From assembly GCF_000801105.2 (NCBI RefSeq), contig NW_026615381.1, positions 1 through 64,000 on the forward strand: DNA of 64,000 bases. Direction: 5' to 3'. A program made the position numbers and the translations under genes. Within the stretch, counting starts at the first letter, position 1, and the number at the start of each line of letters is the position of its first letter. Source of the stretch: Raphanus sativus. Lineage: Eukaryota > Streptophyta > Magnoliopsida > Brassicales > Brassicaceae. The notes below the pieces were generated by a model. That model saw nothing but the letters and a program-made list of their open reading frames with translations. It did not search any database and had not been told where the DNA came from. Positions 23,135 to 33,600 of this stretch are shown here, in pieces.

Positions 23135-23780
23135 CTAGATTTTGACCCGCGCTTTTGAAGCGCGAGATATTTTACGATGAAACATTTCACTAATAATTTA
23201 ACAAATATTTTGGTTATTTTTAAAGAGTGTGTATTTAAAATATTTTTGCATTTAAATCAGTATTTTTAAATTCAACCCGATTGTGATTATACCGGTTAAT
23301 CCGGAGATCTGACAATTCAATTTATGTTTTTAAAATATTCATATTAAAAAATCACTAAAACCCGAGACTAACCTATTGAACTGATGGATGACCGATATGT
23401 AATCTAATTGGATTTAAATTGTAATAGTTTCATAATTTGTAATCTTATAATCGAAATTTTAAAGTTCACTATTTTGTAATTTATGAAATTATGACGTTTT
23501 TACAAAATTTTAAAGAGAAAATGATAGATATAAAATAAGTAAGATTAATTATTGTATTATTTGGAAACATTGATAGTAGTATAAAAATATATTGTTTGGA
23601 AACATTGATAATAGTATAAAGAAATAAGTATATTGTTTGGAAACATGGATAGTAGTATAAAGAAAGAAACATTAGTGATTTAATGTATGTTTAACTATAA
23701 AGTATAAAAGTGTATTTAATTTAAAAACTTACAAAATAAATGTTAAGTCCAACATAATGTTTCTGTTTTAATAAGATAGA
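23135..23780 (-). mobile_element. non-autonomous Helitron
   Basis: On the minus strand the element begins TCTATCTTATTAAAACAGAA after a host A and ends with a GCGCTTCAAAAGCGCG hairpin, then GGTCAAAATCTAG before a host T. TC start, CTAG end, nearby GC hairpin and A/T insertion site are the Helitron hallmarks. The 646 bp are absent from the matching place before TNL1, where the two flanking promoter blocks are continuous; this confirms the boundaries. Confidence 0.88.
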
Positions 23781-23956
23781 TTCAACTTTAGGCACAGTGA
23801 TTTTGACCGGTGAAATTATTTCCATAAAATCTCTCTCAGTCAATGGAGTCAACGTTTTATGTCCCATTGTTCAATTAAGCAAAAAGCCTCTTTGTTTCAC
23901 CCTTTGCTCCACAAATCTATTTACCAAGGTCACTGATCCTTTTCTCCACCATACAA
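23781..23956 (+). promoter_or_regulatory. proximal promoter of the TNL2 TIR exon
   Basis: It is nearly the same as the 175 bp before TNL1. W-box cores are at 23803-23808 (TTGACC) and, on the other strand, at 23839-23844 and 23848-23853 (AGTCAA). The Helitron now abuts it directly upstream. Confidence 0.55.
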
Positions 23957-24658
23957 ATGGATCTCTCTCTTTTCCTTACCATCGTTGCTGCTGCAATAGG
24001 CTTCTTCTTGATTTTTCGAAAACTCAGATCCCATCAAGAAAACAAAGAATTCGATTCGACTTCGTCTCCATCATCACCACCATCTTCTTTGTCTTCGTCT
24101 ACATCATCACCACCATCTACTTTATCTATTTCATCAGCTTCTCCATCTTCTTCCTCTCACGTCTGGATAAACGATGTCTTTCCGAGCTTCCGTGGAGAAG
24201 ATGTCCGCGATAACTTTCTTAGTCACATTAAAAAGGAGTTTGAAAGAAAGACAATCACATTTTTCAACGATAACGGGATCAAGAGAGGAGAATCCATCGG
24301 TCCCGAACTAATACAGGGGATTAGAGGATCTAAGATCGCGGTCGTCTTGCTCTCCACCAACTACGCTTCTTCAAAGTGGTGTCTTGAGGAGTTGGTGGAG
24401 ATTATGAAGTGCAGGGAGGAGCTGGGTCAAACTGTGATTGCTATTTTCTATAAAGTTGATCCATCTCATGTAAAGAAGCTGACCGGTGATTTTGGGAAGG
24501 TTTTCAGAAATACTTGTAAGGGTCAAGCTAAGGAGGACATTTGGAGATGGAAACAAGCTTTGGAGAAAGTCGCCACAATAGTTGGTTACCATTCAAGCAA
24601 CTGGTTTGTCCTTTTGACTTTTACCTGCTATAATAATTTAGAGAAATGCTCAAAATAG
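23957..24658 (+). CDS. TNL2 first exon: membrane anchor plus TIR domain
   Basis: The exon proper is 23957-24603, ending in the phase and donor (AACTG/GTTTGT) used by TNL1 and TNL3; without splicing the frame runs to a stop at 24658 and gives 233 residues. It has the anchor LSLFLTIVAAAIGFFLIF, a Ser/Pro linker and a full TIR domain with WCLEEL. It is almost identical to TNL1 exon 1 apart from nine extra bases and a few substitutions. The next in-phase exon is 6 kb away at 30640. It is therefore either exon 1 of TNL2 with an enlarged intron or a separate TIR-only gene. Confidence 0.8.
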   Translation: MDLSLFLTIVAAAIGFFLIFRKLRSHQENKEFDSTSSPSSPPSSLSSSTSSPPSTLSISSASPSSSSHVWINDVFPSFRGEDVRDNFLSHIKKEFERKTITFFNDNGIKRGESIGPELIQGIRGSKIAVVLLSTNYASSKWCLEELVEIMKCREELGQTVIAIFYKVDPSHVKKLTGDFGKVFRNTCKGQAKEDIWRWKQALEKVATIVGYHSSNWFVLLTFTCYNNLEKCSK

Positions 24659-24756
24659 CAAAATAAAACATTCAGTTTCCGATTTAACATGATTTGAAAG
24701 ATTTCTCATATTTGATTCTTTAGTTTGTTGACCTTATTTACAGAATCTTGCATATA

Positions 24757-24940
24757 CAGTATAACCTCTTTAAATTAATAATCGATAGATTAATATTTCT
24801 ATAAATTAATATAATTTTATAGTCCTAAATTGAATTTTTACTTCAATTAATATCTCGATAAATTAATAATCTCTATAAATTAATAAAAAAATATAGTTTT
24901 GGTGTAGTCCCAACATTATTAATTTATAGAGGTTTCACTG
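24757..24940. mobile_element. short Emigrant-like MITE
   Basis: The 184-bp element begins CAGTATAACCTCTTTAAATT and ends AATTTATAGAGGTTTCACTG, flanked by TA at 24755-24756 and 24941-24942. It is a deletion relative of the element at 9184-9730 and lies in the putative first intron of TNL2. Confidence 0.8.
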
Positions 24941-24976
24941 TATATCTAACGATGTTTGAGACAATAACAATCTCTA

Positions 24977-25708
24977 TCTCTATAATATTATTTGAGAAGT
25001 CAGTTTCCTACGTGTCGCGCTCACGTTAACTCTCACGGTAGTTGATTACGATGATACCCTTAATGAATCAAATATATAATTATCATTATTAAATATTTAT
25101 TTTATTTTATTTTCCCTTTCTATTTAGGTTTCCTTTTTTTTCTAATTGTGTGCTATTTATGAAATCACATGATATACATTTTTTTTTTCATCTAAGAAAC
25201 AATAGATATAAAGCAAGTATTTTATTACTTCAAAAGAATATTTTATGTTATTTAAAAATATTTTTAAAATAAAATATTACTATCTTTTGAAATTTCCTTT
25301 TTAACTAAATCATATTATATATACATATATTTTCGTTTTTAAATTCAAGTTTTAAAGTTTATAAATGTTTCCTTTTTAATATATATGTTATGTGAAAATT
25401 TTTAAAAAGGAAATTAAATTAAAAAATAATAGTATTTAAATGTAATATTTTTAATTCATTAATGGTATCAATATAATCAACTATCGTAAGAGTTAATGTG
25501 AGCATGACATCGATTTTTAAGATTTATAAATGTTTCCTTTTTTAATATATATGTTATATGAAAATTTTTAAAAAAGAAATTAAATTAAAAATAATAGTAT
25601 TTAAATATAATATTTTTAATTCATTAAGGATATCAAGGTAATCAAACATCGTGAGAGTTAACGTGAGCGCGACACATAAGAAACTGACTTTTCAAATAAT
25701 ATTATAGA
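24977..25708. mobile_element. element with about 100-bp terminal inverted repeats
   Basis: The left arm TCTATAATATTATTTGAGAA (24979 onward) runs through GTGTCGCGCTCACGTTAACT and is repeated inverted at 25600-25708; similarity extends about 105 bp. A 160-bp internal block (about 25350-25510 and 25515-25675) is duplicated in tandem and includes part of the right arm. The TC start resembles Helitron 5' ends, so two facing Helitron ends are an alternative to a long-TIR MITE. No gene is inside. Confidence 0.6.
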
Positions 25709-26580
25709 AATATATTAACCAACTATTAAAATTAAGATGTAACTTTGAATCGATCTAACACTTTGGTTTACTTTTACTATTTTATTTTCAAAACAACATA
25801 TATTAAATTATACATAATTCTACTAAAAATATATATACAAATTTAAGGCAAGAATCAAATTATATGAAAATAACAAAATTAAAAAAAATTAATCGGTATA
25901 ACAAAATATCTTAGTAGAATCGTAAAAAGAAAATGTTATCTAATATATCCAAATAATAACCAAACAGTCGAGATATTATATATCCAAAATTAAAATCTAA
26001 TTAAAATAATACAATGTTATTTAAAACAAACAATGTATTATTGATTACAATATAAATAATAGAATAATTAAAAAATAAAAATATTAATAAACTATCACAA
26101 TGTTAATAAAATATTATAATGTATTTATTTTATAAATATTTATACTGAGAATCAGCTAGTAGAACAAAGTATCTGCTCTCAGCGGTAACATAGGTCTTGA
26201 ACGTTACAATAAACCTTTGGAAGAGTTGACATGTAAGACACTAAGGATGCTACTGTTGATAGCTATCGCAGCGTTGTGAATATGATTAGTACTCTCTCTC
26301 TCCAAGCTCATCGTAAGAGCTGAAATAAAAACTGAGACCTAAACCAAGTTGCAGATTTCAACTGTATAAGAACAGTTGCTAGGAGACCTAAACTCCACAA
26401 GTTAATTCTAAGAGCGTTGCAGCTTTTCATTAATAGCCTTGATTAGAACGTTCAGCATCTGGCTCTCCACGCTTGACCTGAGAAGGGGAATAAAGGAAAT
26501 CAAGTATAGGGATGATGGGAAGCAATGACTGTCCTAGAAATTAAAAACAAAGCAAGTATACAGACATGAAAAAAAGATCA
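25709..26580. other. AT-rich region in the putative TNL2 intron
   Basis: Positions 25709-26155 are about 80% A/T with no feature. From about 26160 the composition becomes more gene-like and probably belongs to the gene-capturing Helitron whose start is at 27994. Minus strand 26405-26490 can be read SSVESQMLNVLIKAINEKL, which I do not recognise. Confidence 0.4.
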
Positions 26581-27994
26581 CACCTTAGACAAAATGATGA
26601 CAATGAAACTGTTCTCAACAACGTTGTTCTCTTCCAATGTTGTCTCACCCTTGAAAACTTTTCCTTGGTGGATTAGCATCTGCTGGGCAGCCGGGTATAG
26701 CGCACCTTGATGAGTTCTACTCTTCTTTTAGTATCAGAGATCTGTCACAACCCCCAATTGTTAATATGCATCTTAAAGTTATTACAACCATACATAATGA
26801 GACAACCCCAAAAGGATCATAACTCCTAGGTAAACTTTAGAAGTAAACTTAGATTCAAGTACGATCACGAAGCCAAAGATACTAAACACACAAAAACAGT
26901 TAACCTAAAACTATTAATAATCAAGACTCACAAAGAAACCAAAATTTAGAATTTAAATCTATCATTTAAACCCAACAGCAGAATTTCAAATTAGAGTCAT
27001 GAGATTCACTATTCCAAACCCAATTCCACCAAGATAAGAATCAGACCCTCATAATTACAGGGAACCAAATCAGACCTAACAAACACTTAACGCAAGATGT
27101 CTTATAATTGAGGGATTAGGTTTACCGTATCCGCCGGATTCACTTCGATCTCGAAGTTGGTGTGTCTTAACGAAGATCTTCATAAACTTCAACATCATCC
27201 AAATCTATATAAACTTCTTTGTCTATGAACTCTTTGGGAGAAACTCCAACTTTTAACATTTGGTCTTTGAAGAAAGTATCTTTCGTGCAATCTCTCCATT
27301 TTAACTTCATAAAAAAAAAGCACAGTTCAAAGACAAACTTCAAACATAAACCGATTACAATGGACAATCATATAGCTGCTAGAGGGTGATAAAATAGAGA
27401 GGGAGAGCCTACCAGATTCTGATGAGACGCAGTTTGGCGGTGGAGACGCACTTCGACGATTGAGTCAAATCGATAGAGGAGAGTCGAGCAGCTTTAAGTT
27501 CAGATTGCTCTGAGACAGGAGCAAGGTTACCTATATATACTCGCAGATACACCGCTTCTCACAAAAGAAACTCGCATTGAAAGCTAGATCATGGTTGATG
27601 GATTTAATAAGAGGATTAATGGGATGAATCTGTAATGTGAGCGTTTCTGTTGAGGAAGACGAAGATCAAACGTCAAAATCGAAACACAGAGAATATTATT
27701 CACGCTTTCTCCACCATCTCAATCTCTAACGGCGGAGAAGATATTTTTTTTTGTTTGTATCGAAGTAGGGCTTCACCGATTAGTGACATTGCTCAAACGG
27801 GCCCGGAAAAACTCAAGTCTTGAAAGCAAAGCAGTTGAACCCACACAAAGAAGCCCATTAACGATTGTGATTAAATGAAACGACGCGCATTGGTCGGGAG
27901 GACGCGTAGCAGGCTCAGGAAGAGCGACTTTCCTTGCTGGAGGATGACGTGGCAGCATAGGAAGGAAGTAAACACTTCTTTATAGTATTAGAGA
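26160..27994 (-). mobile_element. Helitron with captured gene fragments (3' end uncertain)
   Basis: On the minus strand the element starts at 27994 with TCTCTAATACTATAAAGAAG, a Helitron-type 5' end. It runs leftward through GC-richer leader sequence and pieces of a RAD23-like gene. I could not find a proper CTAG end with hairpin; a CTAG at 26156-26159 is next to the wrong host base. The lower boundary given is where gene-like sequence stops. Confidence 0.55.
26584..27183 (-). pseudogene. RAD23-like ubiquitin-like-domain fragment
   Basis: Minus strand exon 27183-27126 reads MKIFVKT, then (after a small deletion) TNFEIEVNPADT and a GTAAAC donor. A second piece, 26741-26584, reads [20 protein letters not shown], then [15 protein letters not shown] and IVIILSK before a donor. 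These are the first two exons of the UBL domain of RAD23, which delivers ubiquitinated proteins to the proteasome. Three residues are lost after MKIFVKT and the start of the second exon is shifted in frame. The UBA and XPC-binding parts are absent. The exon-intron form shows DNA-level capture. Confidence 0.8.
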
Positions 27995-29220
27995 CTAGAT
28001 GATAATCCGTGCCTTGCACACCATGAGATTATTTTTAAGATATTAAGACATTAGGTATATTTATTTTGGATATCAGTTTAGTTTTGAGTTGTTTTCGGAT
28101 TTTAAGATCCTATGATATAGATACATTCTAAATTCATATTTATTTTCGTTTGTTCGGTTAAAATGGTTCAGATTTTTGGATTTTTAGTGATAAACTAAAG
28201 ATTATTTGTATTTGTTTGGTTTCATATTCTTTGAATTTTAGACAATTCTAATATAAACCAATAGTTTCATATTATAAATTATGAAAAAATTCATAATAAA
28301 TTCAAATTTATATAATTGTTAAAGAAAAAAAAGATGCAATTTGGTTAATGGCGAAATGAAGATTTGAAAATAATAATATTCTATATTACGCCTGATTTAG
28401 AATCTTCGCTTGAGGTGAATATTTTGTTATATAAGTACTAACTAATGTGCATATTTGTGTGTATGTAAATTTTTTTAAAAGTATTTCATTGCTATATACA
28501 TATAGCGTTAACTAAAATTGAAAGAAATGTTTGTTCATATAACAAATGAAAGTTTCAATTCTTAAATTAAAATTAATTAAATATAAAATATACTTAGTCA
28601 TTACAAAATATTTTTTAAAATAATGACAATTAAATTATATACATAAATCGTTGTATAAAAATATATACATAAACAATAACATTAATATATCTACACATTG
28701 AGCATGCTGAGTTTAATTCTTACAATGTATTAAACATAAGCCCAATGAATTTTAACAATCAAACATTATGTTTTAACTTTTATTTTTTAATTTGGTCAGC
28801 GTAAAACATCTTCACAACCTACGAAAAAAAAAAAACTCGAAACTTAGACATGTTTAAATAAAGAAAATGAAATTTATAAAATTTATTCAGGTGAAAAGTA
28901 AAGATACCTACATTGGAGTTGATAAAAACAATTTCAATAGTTAGATCACCACCAGTAGAATACTGCTTTCACAAACGAATGATCTTAACCATAATCTTCC
29001 ACATTGACTTGAATAGTTTCAAATCAGACACATAAGTTACCGCAACCATTCTAGGAGAATGAGATAAACTTGTTAAGATTTCAGGTGTAGTGAATGAATA
29101 AAATTATGTGGAGCAGTGAGTCTTATATAGGTTTACTAAACCTAATTCAATAAATGTGGTATCTTGGTATAATATCATATTAAATGGAAAATATTTTTAC
29201 CTTGCCAATCACTCTTAGAT
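27995..29220 (-). mobile_element. Helitron remnant abutting the previous Helitron (5' end tentative)
   Basis: Its 3' end is clear: minus strand GTGCAAGGCAC hairpin, then GGATTATCATCTAG at 27995, followed by the T that is also the first base of the next Helitron at 27994. The 5' end may be TCTAAGAGTGATTGGCAAGG at 29220, preceded by A, but this is a guess. An RPA-like exon inside fits a derivative of an autonomous plant Helitron. Confidence 0.6.
28908..29049 (-). pseudogene. RPA70-like OB-fold exon of Helitron origin
   Basis: Minus strand from the ATG at 29049 reads MVAVTYVSDLKLFKSMWKIM, VKIIRL, a TGA stop, KQYSTGGDLTIEIVFINSN, ending at a GTATCT donor. This is the usual first exon of the RPA1-like single-strand-binding proteins found in plant Helitrons and related DUF223 genes. 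The TGA replaces an expected Trp codon and no later exons were found. Confidence 0.7.
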
Positions 29221-29568
29221 ATATAAATTTCCATAACAAAAAAATGTGAAATATATGCCATTTAGTATCATCAATTTACCTTGCCAACCACTTAAAAAAT
29301 ATATATATTGTCCAAACGTTAATGCTAGCCGGTTTAATTCGGGATGTGTAGAATTCATTGATATCAGTTTAAAAATCTTAAGCATATTATTATTCACGTG
29401 TAATAAAATTATAGTATTTCATTCGCTTTAAAATTCACGTGTACTATGTGAGAATGACTCGTAAAACATGCTTGACAATGAGAGACTGTAGTAAGAACTC
29501 TTATAGTTTGTATAGAATGTGTTATCGCTTGTGTCAAACTGTTATTGTTTGTGAAAACAAATGCTACA
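29221..29568. other. no gene seen
   Basis: AT-rich sequence. TTTACCTTGCCAAYCACTTA-like phrases occur at about 29200 and 29275, suggesting a small local duplication near the supposed Helitron end. Confidence 0.3.
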
Positions 29569-29880
29569 ATGTCTCGAGACCCGTACTTCGCTAAATGCAG
29601 AGATTGTCTGGTCAAGAACAGAGTCTACGGGTTCAACACAACCCACCCGAATCAAGACTTCATCTGTTACTCTTCTCAAAGAGAGACAGCAACAACAACG
29701 ACGTCCCGGTGATATGCCTCATCTTCACTTTAACATGTATCCTCTTCGCTATCTCCGTAGCGGTAGCCATATTCCGATCAAGAAGAGCGAGCTTCTTGTC
29801 CTCAGTAAGTGAAGAAGACCCAGCCACTCTCTTCCTCCGCCCTCCTCCCCCGTCTTCACCTCCGAAGCTTGAACGACTTC
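29569..29880 (+). pseudogene. fragment of an unrecognised membrane-protein gene
   Basis: The plus-strand frame beginning at 29595 contains a clear membrane segment, VPVICLIFTLTCILFAISVA, followed by RSRRASFLSSVSEEDP and a proline run. A different frame from 29569 reads MSRDPYFAKCRDCLVKNRVY and ends in a stop near 29720. The composition looks like a real but broken gene piece. I do not recognise the family. Confidence 0.35.
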
Positions 29881-29885
29881 ACTCT

Positions 29886-30300
29886 CTATTGAATCATCTG
29901 TTCTTGACGAGCCATATTCGTGTAATGCATATTCCTCTGTGTTTGAGCTTCAACAACAGCTCCAAGCCTGCGTTGCATCATGGTCTTACTACGTTCCAAG
30001 GAGATAATCAGCTCCTCGAGTTGCTCTGCAGAGTAATTATCAAACCTCTGATCCCAATCCGGATACTTGTAATGAGATACAAGTTTTGCTCTCTTCTTCT
30101 TCTTATTCTTTTTCTTCTTGGAATCATCATCATTCTTGATACTTTCAAGAACCTTGCGAAGATCATATTGTTTTTTGCTTCGCTTGGTCTCGCTTAGTTC
30201 ACTGTACCTTCGAGCCATGTCTTTGACCTTCTCTCTATCTGCAAGCTATGTTTTGAGCTCTCCGTATGATCCGTAGTATATGAAAAAAGAATGTCAAGAG
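29886..30300 (-). pseudogene. possible type I MADS-box gene fragment
   Basis: Minus strand reads IYYGSYGELKT, a TAG stop, LADREKVKDMARRYSELSE, a Lys-rich stretch, then YPDWDQRFDNYSAEQLEELI and a helical tail ending MARQEQMIQ. The layout resembles the region after the MADS domain in type I AGAMOUS-like proteins. The DNA-binding MADS domain itself is missing. Family assignment is from memory of pattern only. Confidence 0.4.
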
Positions 30301-30639
30301 AAACTGTTCGAGCATAAAAAAATCGTTAAGTTTCTTGTCATTGAAGCAAATAAGGAAAGAAAGCAAAGCATTTAATGATCCGTTTTTTCTTAAAATCGCT
30401 CACAGAGTGACACGTGGAATGGAGCCTTCTCATGCATTCTCACGAAAATCGTTTAAGGAAAGCCTTAAAAATGTTTCTCCTTTGATATATAGGGGATGTT
30501 TGCTTAATTTTTATACAGAAGTCAAAATAACAAAAAAAACTCTTAAAATTTAGCTCTCCTAATCAGTTTTGTTATTGATTATAGTATTGTAAAATTTCAT
30601 GACTAATTATATTGGTTTATTAATCTTTCCTTTTGTCAG
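30301..30639 (+). other. end of the putative first intron of TNL2
   Basis: From about 30525 the sequence resembles the end of TNL3 intron 1 (AAAACTCTTAAA block, then the ATTATAGTAT region and a pyrimidine tract to TTTTGTCAG). This places the insertions upstream of about 30520. Confidence 0.5.
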
Positions 30640-33600
30640 GGATAATGAAGCATCCATGGTTGAAGGAATTGCCACTAACGTTTTGAATGAGCTAATTCAT
30701 TCTGTGCCATCAAGTGATTTCGAAGGTATTGTTGGGATGCGAGGTCTTATGGAAAAACTGAAACTGTTTATACTCTCAGGCTCCGATGAAGTGAGGATGT
30801 TAGGGATTGTGGGTCCATCTGGAATTGGTAAGAGTACCATCGCCAGATTTCTATTTAGCCAATACTCTCATGAGTTCCCGTTTAGTGTCTTCATGAAGAA
30901 TATCAAAAGACACTATCCAATGCTTTGGCATGATGAGTATAACGAGAAACTGGAATTACAGGAAGAGTTCTTATCTAAAATAGTCAACCATGAGAATATC
31001 AGTATTCATAACTTGGAAGTTGCACAACACAGGTTAAAAGATAGGAAACTGTTTATCGTTCTCGATGATGTGGACAAGTTGGCGCAACTAGATGCCGTGG
31101 CGAAAGAAACTTGTATGTTTGGTCCTGGAAGTGTGATTATCATTACAACGCAAGATAAAAAGCTTTTGAATGCTCACGGGGTGAAACATATTTACAAGGT
31201 GGAATTTCCACTTGAAGATGAGGCTCTTGAAATCTTCTGCATATATGCTTTTGGTCAAAAGTTCCCATATGAGGGCTTCGAGAAGCTTGCTTCGGAAGTT
31301 ACACAACTTGCTGGCAAACTCCCTTTGGGACTAAAGATTATGGGATATTATTTGAAGGGAATGACCAAGGAGGAATGGGAACAAGAACTACCACGGTTAA
31401 GGACAAGCCTTGATGAAGAAATCGAAAGCACTTTGAAGTTCGGTTATGATGCATTAGGCAAGGAAGATAAAGATTTATTTCTTTATATAGCTTGCTTCTT
31501 CAACTATGAACGGATTGAAAAAGTGGAAGAGCATCTTAAAAGAAATTTCTCAAATGTGAAACAAGGTCTTCGCGTCTTAACTGATAAATCTCTCATATCC
31601 ATCCGTTGGGGACGTATAGAAATGCATGATTTGCTAGCACGTTTTGGTAGAGAAATTGTTCGTAGACAATCCATTCAAGATCCTGCACAGCGTCAGTTTT
31701 TGGTTGATAATAAAGACATATGTCAAGTACTGGATAACGATTCCATAGTAAGTTTCCACATCAGTTTTTTCTTTTTCTTTTTCCGCATCAGTTCTTAATT
31801 GCGTCTCTCCTTACAAAAAAATTGATAACTAACCTGTATATACTTACGTGGCCGTTGTATTATTTTTCAGGGTAGTAAAAGTGTTATAGGCATAAGTTTC
31901 AGGTATTCTGAGATCCATGATGAGTTAAATATAAGTGAGAGACACGATAGCGCCTTTGAAAAATTTTCTAGTCTCCAATTCCTAAGTGCCTACAGAAACA
32001 GAAACAGAGATGACGATATACCTAAAAACGCCATACAGAAAAGTCTAAACAGTCTACCTGGAAAGGTTAGATTACTCCATTGGGAAGATTTTCCGATGAC
32101 ATGTATGCCTTCTAATTTTAATCCAGAGTTCCTGGTCGAGCTAAATATGCCTTACAGCAAGCTTGAGAATTTGTGGGACGGAGTTAAAGTAAGTAGATTT
32201 TTTTTCTCTAAATTTTGTATTATACTTCAACAATTTTTATAATCTGCTATGTTTTTCTTTTATCTCATTTTTTTTGTTATGTGTTATTTATCTTTGATGA
32301 GTTCACTGCTAAGTCTATCACCACCTTCTCATGTGTTGGGTTTTTGTTTTGATGTAAAGACGATTAGATATCTCAAGTGGATGCGTTTGGATTATTCCAC
32401 AAACCTGAAGGAGCTTCCTGATCTTTCAACTGCCACTAGTCTCCTAGTATTAAGCACCTCTGCTTGCTCTAGTCTAGTAAAGCTTCCGTTTTCTATTGGA
32501 AGTGCTATCAATCTCTTGGAACTGGATTGCAGTGATTGCTCGAGCTTGGTGGAGCTTCCAACTTCTCTTGAAAATGCTACTAATCTCCAGATATTGGATC
32601 TTAGACGTTGCTTAAACCTGGTAAAGTTCCCCTCTCTTGGTAATGCCACTAAACTTGAGAAACTAAATCTCAGTGGATGTTTAAATCTAGCTGGACTCCC
32701 GTCCTCTCTTGGTAATGCTACTAATCTCGGGGATTTGAAATTTGAGAATTGCTCCAGCTTAATGGAGCTTCCTTTTTCTGTAATAGATACATCTACTCTC
32801 CACCGAAATATTTTTAGTGGTTGTTCAAGTCTTGTGGCGCTCCCTTTTTTCATTGGAAATGCTACTACTCTCGTGGAATTTAATCTCAAGGGATGCTCAA
32901 GTCTAGGGGAACTCCCTTCCTCCATTGGTGATCTCACTAACCTTAAATGGTTGTATCTCAATGAATGCTCCAGCCTTGTGGAACTACCCTCCTCTATTGG
33001 TAATCTCACTAATCTTGCCAATTTTTACCTCAATGGATGCTCAAGTCTAGTGGAACTCCCCTCCTCTATTGGTAATCTTACCAATCTTAAGACCATGTAT
33101 CTCAGTGAATGCTCAAGTCTAGTGAAACTCCCCTCCTCTATTAGCGATCTAACTAATCTTGAGAAGCTGTATCTCAATGGATGCTCAAGTTTAGTAGAGC
33201 TACCCCTTTCTATTGGAAATATCACTAGTCTCGAAACATTGGATCTTCGTGGATGCTTAAGTTTGTTGGAGCTTCCCTCTTCTATGGAAAACCTTCATTA
33301 TTTGGTGTTCTTGCGTTTGTCAAATTGCTCAAGCCTAGTGGAGGTTCCATCTTTTCTTGGTAATCTTACATATTTGAAGAATTTAGAACTCATGAATTGC
33401 TCAAGTTTGGTGAAGCTTCCCTCTTTTGTTAATAATCACTTCGGTCGGACGGAGTTGGATTATGGTGGTTGCTCAAGTCTGGTGGAGTTCCCTTCATCTA
33501 TTTGGAATGCTACAAAGATGGAGCGTTTGAATCTGAGTGGTTGTTCAAGTCTAGTGGAGCTCCCCTCTTTTACTGGGAATGATATTAGGCTTAAGCGACT

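Noticed and set aside
29595..30197. 200-codon plus-strand frame as one complete gene
   Set aside because: Its second half is the antisense of the MADS-like fragment, and the first half changes frame near its start. I kept only the membrane-protein part as a broken fragment.
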